From positions 1 to 49,007 of the IMG/VR virus record IMGVR_UViG_3300044796_000187: 49,007 bases of DNA; one strand, written 5' to 3'. The notes under the pieces are model-generated. The model did no database searches and was not told where the DNA came from. It was given only the letters and a program-made list of their open reading frames with translations. Positions 30,624 through 39,910 of this stretch are shown piece by piece. This DNA is from a virus. The translations under genes and the position numbers were made by a program. The stretch's first letter is position 1, and the number at the start of each line of letters is the position of its first letter.

Positions 30624-31564
30624 TACTTAACACCCAACAGATAGAACGAGTATTGCAGCAAATCAGCAAAAACATACTACTGTATATTGGTGTGAACTTA
30701 GGGGAAGCAGTGCTGACTGAGGTTGACCGGGCATTGCTGACTTCTCTGGGGTTGAACCTGGCTGGTCTGGGTGGATTATTTCCACCTTATTATAGGATGT
30801 ACCTTTTGGGACGGTTAACACAGGTCATTGGTGATTATAATTCTGGTCGGTTAGCATACAATGATTTTGAAGAGTATCTACGAAGGGAACAATATCAACC
30901 CCTGACACCGTTTGAAGAGATTCAATACACTCTGGCACGTCAGGCAACATATCACCACCTGAAGAACTTGGAGAACCGGGTGCGTCAGGATGTAGAAACA
31001 GGTATAACCGAGGAGTTGACCCGGAGTGAGTATGAAAACATATTTAAAGAGGAAATTGCTACTGGAGTGAAGGAACGTAAGTCTGTGACTAATATTATAA
31101 GTGATATTGGTCATCGAACGCAGGATTGGTCTAAGGACTTAGGACGCATAGTAGATACTGAGATGAATAATATTTTTCAGCGTGGACGGGTGGTAGAGAT
31201 AATGCGTCAGAATCCTGGTAGTGATCCCCTAGTGTATAAGGATGTGTATGCTGGTGCCTGCCGTCATTGTATTGCTTTGTACCTGACCGATGGGTTGGGC
31301 AGTGCTCCACGATTGTTTAAACTGAGTGTTTTGGTGGCAAACGGCAGTAACATTGGTCGTAAGGTTAAAGACTGGCGTGCCACGGTGGATGGTTGTCATC
31401 CATTTTGTCGCTGTCTTTTGAGAACCCATACGGAAGGTACAATTTGGGACAAAAAGAAAAAACAGTTTGTTTATGATACAGAGGCTTTGAGACGTGAAGA
31501 AAAACGGTTGGGGATAAAAGGAACTGTGAAGGTTACTGTGGGTGAAAAAGTTTACATCGTATAA
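30620..31564 (+). CDS. MuF-like minor head (head morphogenesis) protein, 314 aa
   Basis: The C-terminal zinc-type motif C214-R-H-C217 and G-C259-H260-P-F-C263-R-C265, with a D-W-x-A-x-V-D-G-C-H-P-F-C-R-C context, is typical of phage Mu gpF-like head proteins. The N-terminal two thirds are helical (FPPYYRMYLLGRLTQVIGDY). Such proteins sit near the portal inside the capsid. It lies 7.8 kb downstream of the portal, further than usual, because fibre and glycosyltransferase genes intervene. Confidence 0.8.
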   Translation: MILNTQQIERVLQQISKNILLYIGVNLGEAVLTEVDRALLTSLGLNLAGLGGLFPPYYRMYLLGRLTQVIGDYNSGRLAYNDFEEYLRREQYQPLTPFEEIQYTLARQATYHHLKNLENRVRQDVETGITEELTRSEYENIFKEEIATGVKERKSVTNIISDIGHRTQDWSKDLGRIVDTEMNNIFQRGRVVEIMRQNPGSDPLVYKDVYAGACRHCIALYLTDGLGSAPRLFKLSVLVANGSNIGRKVKDWRATVDGCHPFCRCLLRTHTEGTIWDKKKKQFVYDTEALRREEKRLGIKGTVKVTVGEKVYIV

Positions 31565-31581
31565 ATTTAATATAAAGTATA

Positions 31582-32082
31582 ATGGAACGTAATGAAAATG
31601 TAAAAATAACAGATAAGATGAGTTTTGGATTAGATAAAAGAATCAAAGACGAATTATCTATGAAAACAAATCTGAAGATAGAACTTTGGGATGCTGATGG
31701 TCATCTTAAAGAAGTCCGTGAAGTTCATAATACAACTACATCAGCGGCATTGGCTGGGTTGATGGATCAGATATTAGCTAGTCCAACGTTGGCAAAGCCA
31801 GGGTGGATAGAACTTGGTACAGGTTCTCCAGCAGCCACTTTGTTAGGTGCTTATATTGTAGGATCACGTGTCGCTGTTACAACTAAAACTCGGGTGACTA
31901 ATGTAGTTACGTTAGTTGGTGATTGGGGTGCCGGAGTTGGTACCGGGTCAATAACTGAAGCCGGTATATTTGATGTGGTAACAGCCAATACTGTTAACAT
32001 GTGGTGTAGTGCTTCATTCGGAGTGGTTACAAAAGGGGTAAATGATGTACTTAAACTCACATGGACTTTGACACAGAATTGA
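31582..32082 (+). CDS. Putative virion structural protein, 166 aa
   Basis: The N-terminal part reads LKIELWDADGHLKEVREVHN followed by Thr residues and a helix (AALAGLMDQILASPT), then IELGTGSPAATLLGAYIVGS. The pattern E-x-x-D-x-x-G-x-x-x-x-x-x-x-x-H-N recurs in small phage structural proteins of Bacteroidota and Firmicutes phages. Beta-rich C-terminus. Likely decoration or base of a fibre. Confidence 0.6.
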   Translation: MERNENVKITDKMSFGLDKRIKDELSMKTNLKIELWDADGHLKEVREVHNTTTSAALAGLMDQILASPTLAKPGWIELGTGSPAATLLGAYIVGSRVAVTTKTRVTNVVTLVGDWGAGVGTGSITEAGIFDVVTANTVNMWCSASFGVVTKGVNDVLKLTWTLTQN

Positions 32083-32096
32083 TAATAAATAGTTAA

Positions 32097-33281
32097 ATGG
32101 CTGATAATATTGTATTACCGGGTACTGGTCAGAATGTTGCTACTAAAGATGACGGAACCGGACGAGAGTTTCAGGAAGTCATATTAGTTGAGACTGCTGG
32201 TTATACTCCTGTTAACCCGGCTACTAATGAAAAACTGGATGAGGTATTGGATAATCTTGGTACATCCGGCCCATTACAGCAGCATGAACCAGAGGGAGGG
32301 TCAAATTATCCTGACAGGGAATTACTTACATTAGATGCTAATCTTCAGGATATATTTGGTAGTCAGAATTTATTAACTCCTGATGGACGGTTGAAAGTTG
32401 CGGATAACCCAGCAATAGATAGTATTGTATATGGTAGGATGGCTGCTGTCAACCAGGAAGTAATAATGCCATTACAGGGACAGGGAACAGTTTCTGTTCA
32501 ACTTATTGGAACATGGGCAGGAACTATTAGTTTCTTTGGTAGCAATGACGGTCAGGGATGGAATGCCATTGGAGGTAATCCCTTGAGTGCAGGTGCATTT
32601 GTTACTACTACTACGGCAAATGGACTTTGGCGTATGGGAGCAATGGGGTTGAAATATTTTAAAGTTGCGTTTACAAGTTATACATCTGGTATTTGTCAGG
32701 CTTTAATAACAAGCAGTCCGATAACGCTTGGCGTGGGTGCAATCCCGGCAGCAGTAACAATGTCAGGTTCAGTTGGTACAGTTTCGCAGAAAGCATCAAC
32801 GAGTGAATTGAATACGTTTGATACTAATATGAACCCAAATAATGCTGTAATAAAAGATGCTTTACAATATCCTGACCCGTGGAATCCTTTACAGGCAAAC
32901 TATTATATTGGAGATACTTGTTTTTATAACAATCAGATTTACATTTGTATTTTAGCACATTCAGCATTAACAGCCAATCAGACCCCGGCAAATACAACAT
33001 ATTGGATTGTTGATAAACGACAGAATAAATCAACTATTGCTAATCAATATTGTTCTCCTCCAGCAGCAGCAAGGGTAAGAGTGGAAATAGACCTGGATGC
33101 GTATCAATACCGTCTTGCAGAAAACACACTTATAATTCAAACACAGCAATTTATAAGTAATTTATTGCTTGAAGATTATATTTTAACATTGGAACAATCT
33201 GGTATTGGTGGACAGATGGGTAAGCAATATGCAATAGGGCAATCAGGAATGGGAGTTTATAATTTTGACGAGATACGATAA
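32097..33281 (+). CDS. Putative virion structural protein, 394 aa
   Basis: Starts MADNIVLPGTGQNVATKDDG, a form common in phage decoration or fibre-base proteins. A central beta-sandwich (about residues 120-215) is marked by TVSVQLIGTWAGTISFFGSN and WRMGAMGLKYFKVAFTSYTS. The C-terminal third contains a chitin-binding-like stretch (NYYIGDTCFYNNQIYICILA with TANQTPANTTYW), typical of carbohydrate-binding V/XII-type modules on phage fibres. Confidence 0.6.
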   Translation: MADNIVLPGTGQNVATKDDGTGREFQEVILVETAGYTPVNPATNEKLDEVLDNLGTSGPLQQHEPEGGSNYPDRELLTLDANLQDIFGSQNLLTPDGRLKVADNPAIDSIVYGRMAAVNQEVIMPLQGQGTVSVQLIGTWAGTISFFGSNDGQGWNAIGGNPLSAGAFVTTTTANGLWRMGAMGLKYFKVAFTSYTSGICQALITSSPITLGVGAIPAAVTMSGSVGTVSQKASTSELNTFDTNMNPNNAVIKDALQYPDPWNPLQANYYIGDTCFYNNQIYICILAHSALTANQTPANTTYWIVDKRQNKSTIANQYCSPPAAARVRVEIDLDAYQYRLAENTLIIQTQQFISNLLLEDYILTLEQSGIGGQMGKQYAIGQSGMGVYNFDEIR

Positions 33282-33310
33282 ATTTTATTAATAATTAAAA
33301 ACGAAATTAA

Positions 33311-33964
33311 ATGTTAGCAGAAGTAAGAGCAGGTATGACATTATTGTCAGATGGCACAGTAGCACCGGCAAGAGCATCCCGTCTTGGTGCGATAGTTACG
33401 GGAGACGCACAGGGGAGATATTATGAACAGGCTTCACGTGGACTGATATTTTCCCTTATTCTTTCAGCATGGTCTTCAACGATCAATGCTGGTAATATTG
33501 TAGGGGCAGCAGCAGGAGCAACTACACAGTTTGCCCTATGGAATCCAAGTGGAAGTGGTAAAAACTTATCACTCTTGAAATTTGGTGTATGGCCTATTTC
33601 AGGAACGGCACCTGTGCCACCGGTAATTCATAGCTTTTCGGTAACAGCACCGTCAATAGCTACATCAGTAGTTACACCAATAGCTTGTAATAACGTTGGT
33701 ATGGCAGCTTCGTCAGTGGCACGTGCTTTGACATCAGCAGCTGGTGCAGCATTGACCGGGTCTAGTATTCTTCAGTATCTCCGGGCAGCTGACCTGTTTA
33801 TCACAGCAGGTGCTGCAGCAAACCTTCAGGGTATGAAATGTATTGAATACATTGATGGTGATATAGTGATCCCCCCAGGAACATGTTGGGTGCCTACCTG
33901 GATGGCAGCTGGTACCACTTTCTTAGGTGGTTACAGTGTTGAATGGGAAGAAATACCTTGCTAA
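33311..33964 (+). CDS. Putative virion structural protein, 217 aa
   Basis: Ala/Gly/Ser/Thr-rich and beta-looking, no signal peptide (MLAEVRAGMTLLSDGTVAPA, DGDIVIPPGTCWVPTWMAAG). The composition and neighbours point to a decoration or baseplate-fibre protein. No specific family recognised. Confidence 0.55.
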   Translation: MLAEVRAGMTLLSDGTVAPARASRLGAIVTGDAQGRYYEQASRGLIFSLILSAWSSTINAGNIVGAAAGATTQFALWNPSGSGKNLSLLKFGVWPISGTAPVPPVIHSFSVTAPSIATSVVTPIACNNVGMAASSVARALTSAAGAALTGSSILQYLRAADLFITAGAAANLQGMKCIEYIDGDIVIPPGTCWVPTWMAAGTTFLGGYSVEWEEIPC

Positions 33965-33976
33965 TAATTAAAAACT

Positions 33977-34014
33977 AATATAGTGGGTAGTCGGATAAGA
34001 TTACTCACTATATT
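33977..34014 (+). repeat. 14-bp intergenic hairpin
   Basis: Positions 33977-33990 pair with 34001-34014 (nine contiguous Watson-Crick pairs, then five including G-U), with a 10-nt loop. No T run follows on the + strand, so it is not a standard terminator there; on the minus strand a T run would follow. It could be an mRNA processing or stability element between two structural genes. Confidence 0.5.
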
Positions 34015-34028
34015 AAAAATTTGTTAAT

Positions 34029-34268
34029 ATGAATAATAGATTAGAAATTGCATCAAGAATGCTTCCTGAACTTATGAGATCGGGTGAGAGTCAGACCTAT
34101 GTTGATAAAGACGAAACGATTCATTATCTTGTTAGGTTAGCTTATCGTTATGCTGATAAGTTATTGGAATTTGAAAATACTAAGTTGGAGGATATTGAAA
34201 ATATCTTACCGGCAGTCCCCGGGATTAGTCAGATTATACCTGGGCAAAGGATTAGAAAAGTAAATTAA
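34029..34268 (+). CDS. Small hypothetical protein, 79 aa
   Basis: A mostly helical acidic protein (NNRLEIASRMLPELMRSGES, IHYLVRLAYRYADKLLEFEN) with a basic tail. It starts with the TTTGTTAATATG leader after the hairpin. No family recognised; it is probably a virion-block accessory protein. Confidence 0.55.
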   Translation: MNNRLEIASRMLPELMRSGESQTYVDKDETIHYLVRLAYRYADKLLEFENTKLEDIENILPAVPGISQIIPGQRIRKVN

Positions 34269-34278
34269 TTGAATTAAT

Positions 34279-35202
34279 GTGAGTCTATTATTACTTTTTA
34301 ATCAACCGAGTGGGCAGACATATAATCAATTATGTGCTGATAGTTTTGCTTTGAGTGATGCTTTGGTAAAAGATATCAGACCTAACTTTGCAGATTCATT
34401 TGCCTTGAGTGATGCATTGACAAAACAATTCTCTTTATCTCCTGCGGATGTATTTTCATTAGTTGATACCGTAATAAAAAATTATCAGACAACAGCAAGT
34501 GATTTATTTGCATTGACGGATGGACTCAGTAAGACTTTTACAAAATCATTAGCTGATACCGTGACTTTGTCAGATGCTTTGGTAAGACAGTTCTCTTTAT
34601 CCCGGGCTGATAGTTTTACATTAGCAGACATCATAGTAAAACAATTTACATCCTTACGGGGGGATAGTTTTACGTTGACAGATACATTGATAAAAGATAT
34701 AATATCTATTTTATCAATAGTGCTTTCTGATTCATTCATGCTTACTGATAATCTGATAAAAGGAGTTTATAAGCCCGTAGCAGACAATTTTATTTTAACA
34801 GATGTCGTTAGTAAATCTTTTAACAAACGTCTTTCTGATACTCTGACACTTGCTGATGCTCTGGTAAAGGAATGTCATATAAACCGTAGTGATGCTTTTG
34901 TATTCATAGATGTAGTTGGTAAGAGTATTGAAACGTCAGTGTTTGATGCTTTTACTATTGCTGATGCTATACAACATGGGTTGGCTCGGAGTTTTTCTGA
35001 TTTATTCACACTGACAGACTTTCAGACGCTTGATAAGGAACAGGTGATAATAGTAAGTTTACAACTGAGTGATGCTCCAATAACACTTTTATTAGAAAGA
35101 ACAAGCGCATTGCCACAGGCCCCGGTAATATTGAGTGTTGTAACATTAAACAGTACTATAACAACAAAATTGATATTTTTAAGTAAAATCAGACATGGGT
35201 AA
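34279..35202 (+). CDS. Repeat protein with about thirteen 18-residue repeats, 307 aa
   Basis: GTG start. From residue 15 the protein is built of consecutive repeats with the consensus D-[ST]-F-x-L-x-D-x-[LI]-x-K-x-F-x-x-x-x-[AS], for example DSFALSDALVKDIRPNFA, DSFALSDALTKQFSLSPA and DTVTLSDALVRQFSLSRA. Most are exactly 18 residues; one is 22. The regular spacing suggests a beta-solenoid or stacked-strand fibre. The tail after residue 255 is different. Likely an elongated virion component whose length could vary by repeat number. Confidence 0.7.
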   Translation: MSLLLLFNQPSGQTYNQLCADSFALSDALVKDIRPNFADSFALSDALTKQFSLSPADVFSLVDTVIKNYQTTASDLFALTDGLSKTFTKSLADTVTLSDALVRQFSLSRADSFTLADIIVKQFTSLRGDSFTLTDTLIKDIISILSIVLSDSFMLTDNLIKGVYKPVADNFILTDVVSKSFNKRLSDTLTLADALVKECHINRSDAFVFIDVVGKSIETSVFDAFTIADAIQHGLARSFSDLFTLTDFQTLDKEQVIIVSLQLSDAPITLLLERTSALPQAPVILSVVTLNSTITTKLIFLSKIRHG

Positions 35203-35488
35203 GATATATGTCAACCAGAGTGAATTACGTCTCCAGTTAAATACTACAATAGATTTGACACAGGCAGCGTTGATAAAAATTAAATATATTAAACCAGGAT
35301 CAACTGTTGTTAATGAAGTTGTGGCAGGAGTGTTTGATGTTGCTAAAGGTATTATTATTTATGATTTTCATAACGGGGAATTGGATACTGTTGGTAACTG
35401 GACATTCTGGGCTGATGTTACTTTTAGTGATGGGCGTAATGCACCGAGTGAACCAGTGAAACTCAGAATTTGGGTTGAGGGAACCTAG
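35195..35488 (+). CDS. Small beta-sandwich virion protein, 97 aa
   Basis: KIYVNQSELRLQLNTTIDLT ... TVGNWTFWADVTFSDGRNAP ... VKLRIWVEG is the pattern of a BppU-like or Ig-like N-terminal fibre/baseplate module. It overlaps the repeat protein by 8 nt. It probably partners the repeat fibre. Confidence 0.6.
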   Translation: MGKIYVNQSELRLQLNTTIDLTQAALIKIKYIKPGSTVVNEVVAGVFDVAKGIIIYDFHNGELDTVGNWTFWADVTFSDGRNAPSEPVKLRIWVEGT

Positions 35489-35494
35489 TGATGC

Positions 35495-35525
35495 TTAATT
35501 TTTAAAAACTATATATAATTTTATA
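35495..35525 (+). promoter_or_regulatory. Phage late-type promoter element, copy 5
   Basis: TTAATTTTTAA at 35495 and TAATTTTATA at 35516, 21 bp apart. AAATTTGATCAG follows at 35531-35542, 15 nt from the second box, and the leader runs through GTTCAATGAA to the ATG at 35561. It matches copy 4 over box 1, spacing and leader. Confidence 0.7.
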
Positions 35526-35560
35526 ACATCAAATTTGATCAGATTAATACGTTCAATGAA

Positions 35561-36157
35561 ATGAATTGGGAAGATGACATTCGATTAAAAAACGCAGAAA
35601 GAGTTTTATCCCTAGCTTACCAGGTGGCTAATGTTAATGAGTTTGAAAAAGCTATTGTTGATGACCTGAGTTACTCGGAGGACTTTCGCATAGAAAAAAC
35701 TGGAAAAGAGGTGAAAGAAAAACTCCAGTTAGAACTTTTAACATTAGCTAGTCAGAAGATTGCTGCTGTAGTTAAGATGGAATCCTTAGTTAAGGATATT
35801 AATCAGTTACCAAGTGGCAAACCGGATCAATGGCAGATACGAGGATTTGAAAAATATCTTGGTGAAGTGCCACGTCAGTATAGTTATGCTCAGATTTATC
35901 CGAATGAGAAAAATCCTGCCGAAGCAAAGTGTGAACCAATGTACGATAATGATCTCAACCCAACTAGTTTCCCTGGTGGTATCACTCCAACTGTTACAAA
36001 AGAGATAATAGACAAAATGAGGGAATATAATCAGGTGGCTGGTGATTACATCCGGGGTTGCATTGATGAAATTAAACTCAAGACAGTTATTGATAATCTA
36101 CAAGATGGCAAGAAGATAAAACTGGCTCCACAATTAGCTAGCCAACTTGGTTTTTAA
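35561..36157 (+). CDS. Hypothetical protein, head-block, 198 aa
   Basis: A helical N-terminal part (NAERVLSLAYQVANVNEFEK) precedes a segment FPGGITPTVTKEIIDKMREY that looks conserved. Basic C-terminus. It is the first gene behind a late-type promoter, just before the protease region. An earlier ATG at 35555 is followed at once by a stop. No family recognised. Confidence 0.6.
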   Translation: MNWEDDIRLKNAERVLSLAYQVANVNEFEKAIVDDLSYSEDFRIEKTGKEVKEKLQLELLTLASQKIAAVVKMESLVKDINQLPSGKPDQWQIRGFEKYLGEVPRQYSYAQIYPNEKNPAEAKCEPMYDNDLNPTSFPGGITPTVTKEIIDKMREYNQVAGDYIRGCIDEIKLKTVIDNLQDGKKIKLAPQLASQLGF

Positions 36158-36167
36158 CTTTGCTTCA

Positions 36168-38216
36168 ATGATACAAAAACTCAGACGGTTATTACATTTG
36201 GAAACTACGGAGGAAGCCCTGCGGGACTTTGCCGGTATAATAGAACAGGGTGGGGTGTTTAAGTCAGAGATAGATACTATGGCTCGTGAATACTTAGGCA
36301 GTCGGGGTGAACTAGATAAATGGGCTGTGAGTGAACATGAACCTGATGTACAGGAATTGATTAAAGCACAGCAGGATGGTTTGACAAGTCGTTACCTGGC
36401 ATTCCTGGCTGATAAACAAACGGAATATTTCCGGTTGGAAGAGCGTAAACAATTCTATACAGCTAAGTATCCTGATTTTGAAAAGGCATTGAGTGATTTA
36501 AAGAAGAATGATTTCATTGAACATATATTAACAAGTTATCGCAATACAGCATTATCACTGGAAGAAAGTAATACACTGATCAAAGCTGTTACAAAAAGTA
36601 AGGTGCAATATGCTGACAATATAGTTTTCAACCAGAAAGGAGAATTGCTGATTGTTCAGCGTCAACCACTGGGTGGTGAGAAGGAAGGAGCAAACCTGTG
36701 GGTGTTGCCTGGTGGACACGTTAAGATGGGGGAGAAGTTTGATGCGGCTGCTCAACGGGAACTGCTGGAAGAAACGGGTTACACCGCAGAGGATATTTAT
36801 CACGTGGGGGATTACGATGATGACACTGTTCATATTGAATACTACTGTTCAATGATTGATACTGATGAACAGAGTCCTGTAGTGGATGCTGCTGAAACAC
36901 GTGCAACAGAATTTATTCACATCAAAGATTTATATAAACATCCTACTATACATAATATGTGGGATAAAGTTTATGAGATACTGGGTATTGAAGAACATGT
37001 GGTTAAGATTAAGAAGGCTATCGCTGAAGGGATTGTTAAGAATGAACGGGCAGAGGTAGTGGTTGATGATAAAATCAGTGAACTGATTAAAGGTTGTGGT
37101 GGCAGTGGAGTCAAAGCCAAGTTCAAAAAAGTGATGGACAAGTGGAAAGCCGGTAAACTCAAAAGTGGAGAGAGTGATGAAACTGTGACTAGTCAGAAGC
37201 AAGCTATTGCTATTGCACTGAGTGAAACAGGTCAGAGTAAGGAGAAAGCTATTGATGGGGAATTTGAAAAGGCACAAAAAGATATATTAAAGACTAATGA
37301 AGGAGAATCTGTCAAAGTTAAATCAACAGAATCTGTTAAATGGACTCGTGATGATAAAACCGATCCTTTTGATAGATTATTAAAAAATAAGAAAGACCTG
37401 CCCACTAATGTTAGAAATCGTTTAGATATTGGAGTAACTGATTTAACCAGTAGAGAGTTAAAGAAAGTTGTACGTACTCCATACAAAGGATTGCCTGTAT
37501 TGTCAGACGGAACATTAATAATGACAGTTGATGAGTTATATGTTCAGAAACATTTATCTGATGATTTTGTTAACGGTGGTAATGGTTATGCATACCCTAA
37601 TTTTATACCAGAGGATGAACGTTGGATTTCCGATGATCAGCCAGAGGATGAAGAGAAAAAAACTTTAATACATGAAGTGACAGAACCAGAATTAATGCGG
37701 TTAAATCCTGATTTACCTTACTCAACTGATAAAGGAATTAATGCACATGACCTTGCTAAAATGGTAGATGGATTTTTAAGTGGTCAGGATGCAAAAACTT
37801 TAAACGAGAATGAGAAATTTGATGATAAGGAAATGAAGCGATATGTGGAAACGATTTTAACAAATAGTGTAATTAAAGAGGTATTTGATTTTGCTAAGGG
37901 AAAAAGGAAGATTAATAAATCAGTTGAGGGTGATCTTGAAAAGGCTATTGCATTAAAGGATATGGATGATAAGGGCATTCTCCGGGAAGCTATCACGGCT
38001 GAATATGATGCTATAAATCTTTATGAACAGATAGCTGAAACGGTTAAAGACGAAAAACTTAAAAAACTCTTTTTAGACATAGCAAAAGAGGAAAAGGTTC
38101 ATGTGGGAGAATTTGAAGCACTTTTGCTTAAAATTGACAAAGAGCAAACGAGTGGTTTAGAAGTGGGGAAGAAAGAGGAAGCAAAGACGGAACTCAAAAT
38201 GTTTAGGACAAAGTAA
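36168..38216 (+). CDS. Multidomain protein: Nudix hydrolase, DUF6496-like, ferritin-like, 682 aa
   Basis: I use the ATG at 36168; a TTG at 36147 would add seven residues. Residues 150-265 are a Nudix domain: the Nudix box is GGHVKMGEKFDAAAQREL then LEETGY (about 182-205), matching GX5EX7REUXEEXGU. Residues about 305-360 (KAKFKKVMDKWKAGKLKSGE, TSQKQAIAIALSETG) resemble DUF6496. A region near 440-560 is unassigned. Residues about 595-665 form a ferritin/rubrerythrin-like helical pair (LREAITAEYDAINLYEQIAE, EEKVHVGEFEALL). Located between head genes, it may be packaged in the virion. Ends in a TAATG overlap with a homing endonuclease. Confidence 0.75.
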   Translation: MIQKLRRLLHLETTEEALRDFAGIIEQGGVFKSEIDTMAREYLGSRGELDKWAVSEHEPDVQELIKAQQDGLTSRYLAFLADKQTEYFRLEERKQFYTAKYPDFEKALSDLKKNDFIEHILTSYRNTALSLEESNTLIKAVTKSKVQYADNIVFNQKGELLIVQRQPLGGEKEGANLWVLPGGHVKMGEKFDAAAQRELLEETGYTAEDIYHVGDYDDDTVHIEYYCSMIDTDEQSPVVDAAETRATEFIHIKDLYKHPTIHNMWDKVYEILGIEEHVVKIKKAIAEGIVKNERAEVVVDDKISELIKGCGGSGVKAKFKKVMDKWKAGKLKSGESDETVTSQKQAIAIALSETGQSKEKAIDGEFEKAQKDILKTNEGESVKVKSTESVKWTRDDKTDPFDRLLKNKKDLPTNVRNRLDIGVTDLTSRELKKVVRTPYKGLPVLSDGTLIMTVDELYVQKHLSDDFVNGGNGYAYPNFIPEDERWISDDQPEDEEKKTLIHEVTEPELMRLNPDLPYSTDKGINAHDLAKMVDGFLSGQDAKTLNENEKFDDKEMKRYVETILTNSVIKEVFDFAKGKRKINKSVEGDLEKAIALKDMDDKGILREAITAEYDAINLYEQIAETVKDEKLKKLFLDIAKEEKVHVGEFEALLLKIDKEQTSGLEVGKKEEAKTELKMFRTK

Positions 38217-39037
38217 TGAGTGAAGTTCAGGAAATATTATACAATACTGATATTGCTATTAAAGATAGGATTGATAAAACAATAGTTTTATTAGATGACT
38301 TTGAAAGATATCGTTGTCTTGATAGTAAATTTCGCATTGTTTACTTAACAGTAAATTGTATTAATGGTAAAAAATATATAGGGCAACACACTACTATAAA
38401 ATTAAATGATACTTATTTTGGTTCTGGTGCAGTATTGTTGAAAGCGTTAAAAAAGTATGGTAAGGAGAATTTTGAAAAGGGAATTCTTGATTATGCTACT
38501 GATCAAGATGATTTAAACAAAAAAGAACTTTACTGGATTTTGTTTATGCAAGAACGATATGATTGTTATAATTTGACAACAGAACCATATAAAAAAATAA
38601 CAACTGAGGAAGAAAAAAGAAAAAGTAGTGAACGACAAAAAGGGGGAACTCCTTGGAATAAAGGTTTAACTGGTATTTATTCTGAATATACTTTAGATAG
38701 AATACGTCAGTCTAAATTAGGTACTATTCAAACGGAAGAATCAAATCAAAAACGAAGTGCTAAACTTTTAGGTAAAACTTTTTCTAAGGAACATAATGAT
38801 AAAATTAGCATAGCTTTCACAGGACGTTCTATAACATGGGGAGATAAAATAAGTAAAACTCTTACAGGAGTTGATCAGCCTAAAGAAGTAACAGAAAAAC
38901 GAATAAATACTCTTTTGAATTTGCCTAAAATCATTTGTCCTAATTGTGGTTATGTAGGAAAGTATATGAAAAATATGCAAAAGTGGCATTTTGATAATTG
39001 TAAGAAGAAGCCTAGATATTTTAGAACAATATTTTAG
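38216..39037 (+). CDS. Free-standing GIY-YIG homing endonuclease, 273 aa
   Basis: IVYLTVNCINGKKYIGQHTT carries the GIY-YIG signature (Y-L ... K-Y-I-G), with FGSGAVLLKALKKYGKENFE as the next helix. NUMOD3-type repeats follow (EEEKRKSSERQKGGTPWNKG, KLGTIQTEES, LLGKTFSKEHNDKIS). A C-terminal zinc finger, ICPNCGYVGKYMKNMQKWHF with DNC, probably aids DNA binding. It is inserted between two intact head genes and coupled by TAATG to the first, so it is a selfish element without an intron. A paralogue lies at 43823. Confidence 0.88.
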   Translation: MSEVQEILYNTDIAIKDRIDKTIVLLDDFERYRCLDSKFRIVYLTVNCINGKKYIGQHTTIKLNDTYFGSGAVLLKALKKYGKENFEKGILDYATDQDDLNKKELYWILFMQERYDCYNLTTEPYKKITTEEEKRKSSERQKGGTPWNKGLTGIYSEYTLDRIRQSKLGTIQTEESNQKRSAKLLGKTFSKEHNDKISIAFTGRSITWGDKISKTLTGVDQPKEVTEKRINTLLNLPKIICPNCGYVGKYMKNMQKWHFDNCKKKPRYFRTIF

Positions 39038-39057
39038 GATAAATAAAATACAATAAT

Positions 39058-39882
39058 ATGAGAAACAATCATTTTAATTTTTTTATGCCTGTTGAATTTG
39101 AAAAGGCAGGTACTGGAGAAACCCGGTATAAAAACATGATTATAGGTGGTGTTGCATCAACAAATGATATAGATTTAGATTCAGAAATTCTTGAACCTAA
39201 TGGATTTGATCTTAGTCTTTTGAAAGTTAAAGGAACGATTAACTGGGAACATCAGGCAAAGCATTCAGCATTAAATATAATTGGGGAACCTATTGAAGCT
39301 GAAGTGAAAAATAATAAACTACTTCTCAAAGCAAAGTTATATGAAAAGATGGCAAAAGCTCGGGATGCTTATGATACCATGGAAGCTATGAAGGAATCTG
39401 GAGCCACTCGTGGTTTTGGTTTTTCTATTGAAGGTACTCCTTTACAGCGTGATCCTAACAATCCAAAACGTATTACTAAAGCATTAGTTACAAATATTGC
39501 ACTTTGCATGATCCCAAAAAATTCAAATACATGGGCTTCTATAATAAAAGGTACTCAACAAGAGGATTTTATTGAACAAACTTATGACATTCCACAGGAT
39601 GTACCTTATTTATATAAAGGTACGTTTGGTAACAATGAGTACACGTTGAATAAAGATTTTACTATCACCAAGGCAATGTGTGCTACATCAGAGACTGGTC
39701 AACAGTTGGTTGGTAAGAATACCAGTGGAGCAGCACTGAAAAAGGAATCATTAGATGAGGATTTAAAAATACTCACAATCCCAATTTCTACTATTCACTG
39801 GGCTGCTGATAACTGGGAGAATTTCAAAAAAGATACCCGTAAAGCATTGAGGAAAGCTTTGCATGATGCATTGAAAAATTAA
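39058..39882 (+). CDS. Prohead maturation protease (S78/U35-like), 274 aa
   Basis: GTINWEHQAKHS provides the catalytic H65 and GFGFSIEGTPL the nucleophile S123, in the order of phage prohead proteases. The fold-specific segment DLDSEILEPNGFDLSLL matches N-terminal strands of that family. Residues 205-240 are 25/36 identical to capsid residues 33-68, which is unusual. The C-terminus is basic and helical (NFKKDTRKALRKALHDALKN). It cleaves scaffold and capsid proteins during head maturation. Confidence 0.8.
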   Translation: MRNNHFNFFMPVEFEKAGTGETRYKNMIIGGVASTNDIDLDSEILEPNGFDLSLLKVKGTINWEHQAKHSALNIIGEPIEAEVKNNKLLLKAKLYEKMAKARDAYDTMEAMKESGATRGFGFSIEGTPLQRDPNNPKRITKALVTNIALCMIPKNSNTWASIIKGTQQEDFIEQTYDIPQDVPYLYKGTFGNNEYTLNKDFTITKAMCATSETGQQLVGKNTSGAALKKESLDEDLKILTIPISTIHWAADNWENFKKDTRKALRKALHDALKN

Positions 39883-39910
39883 ATTTTTCTAAAAAATCAC
39901 TGAATAAAAA

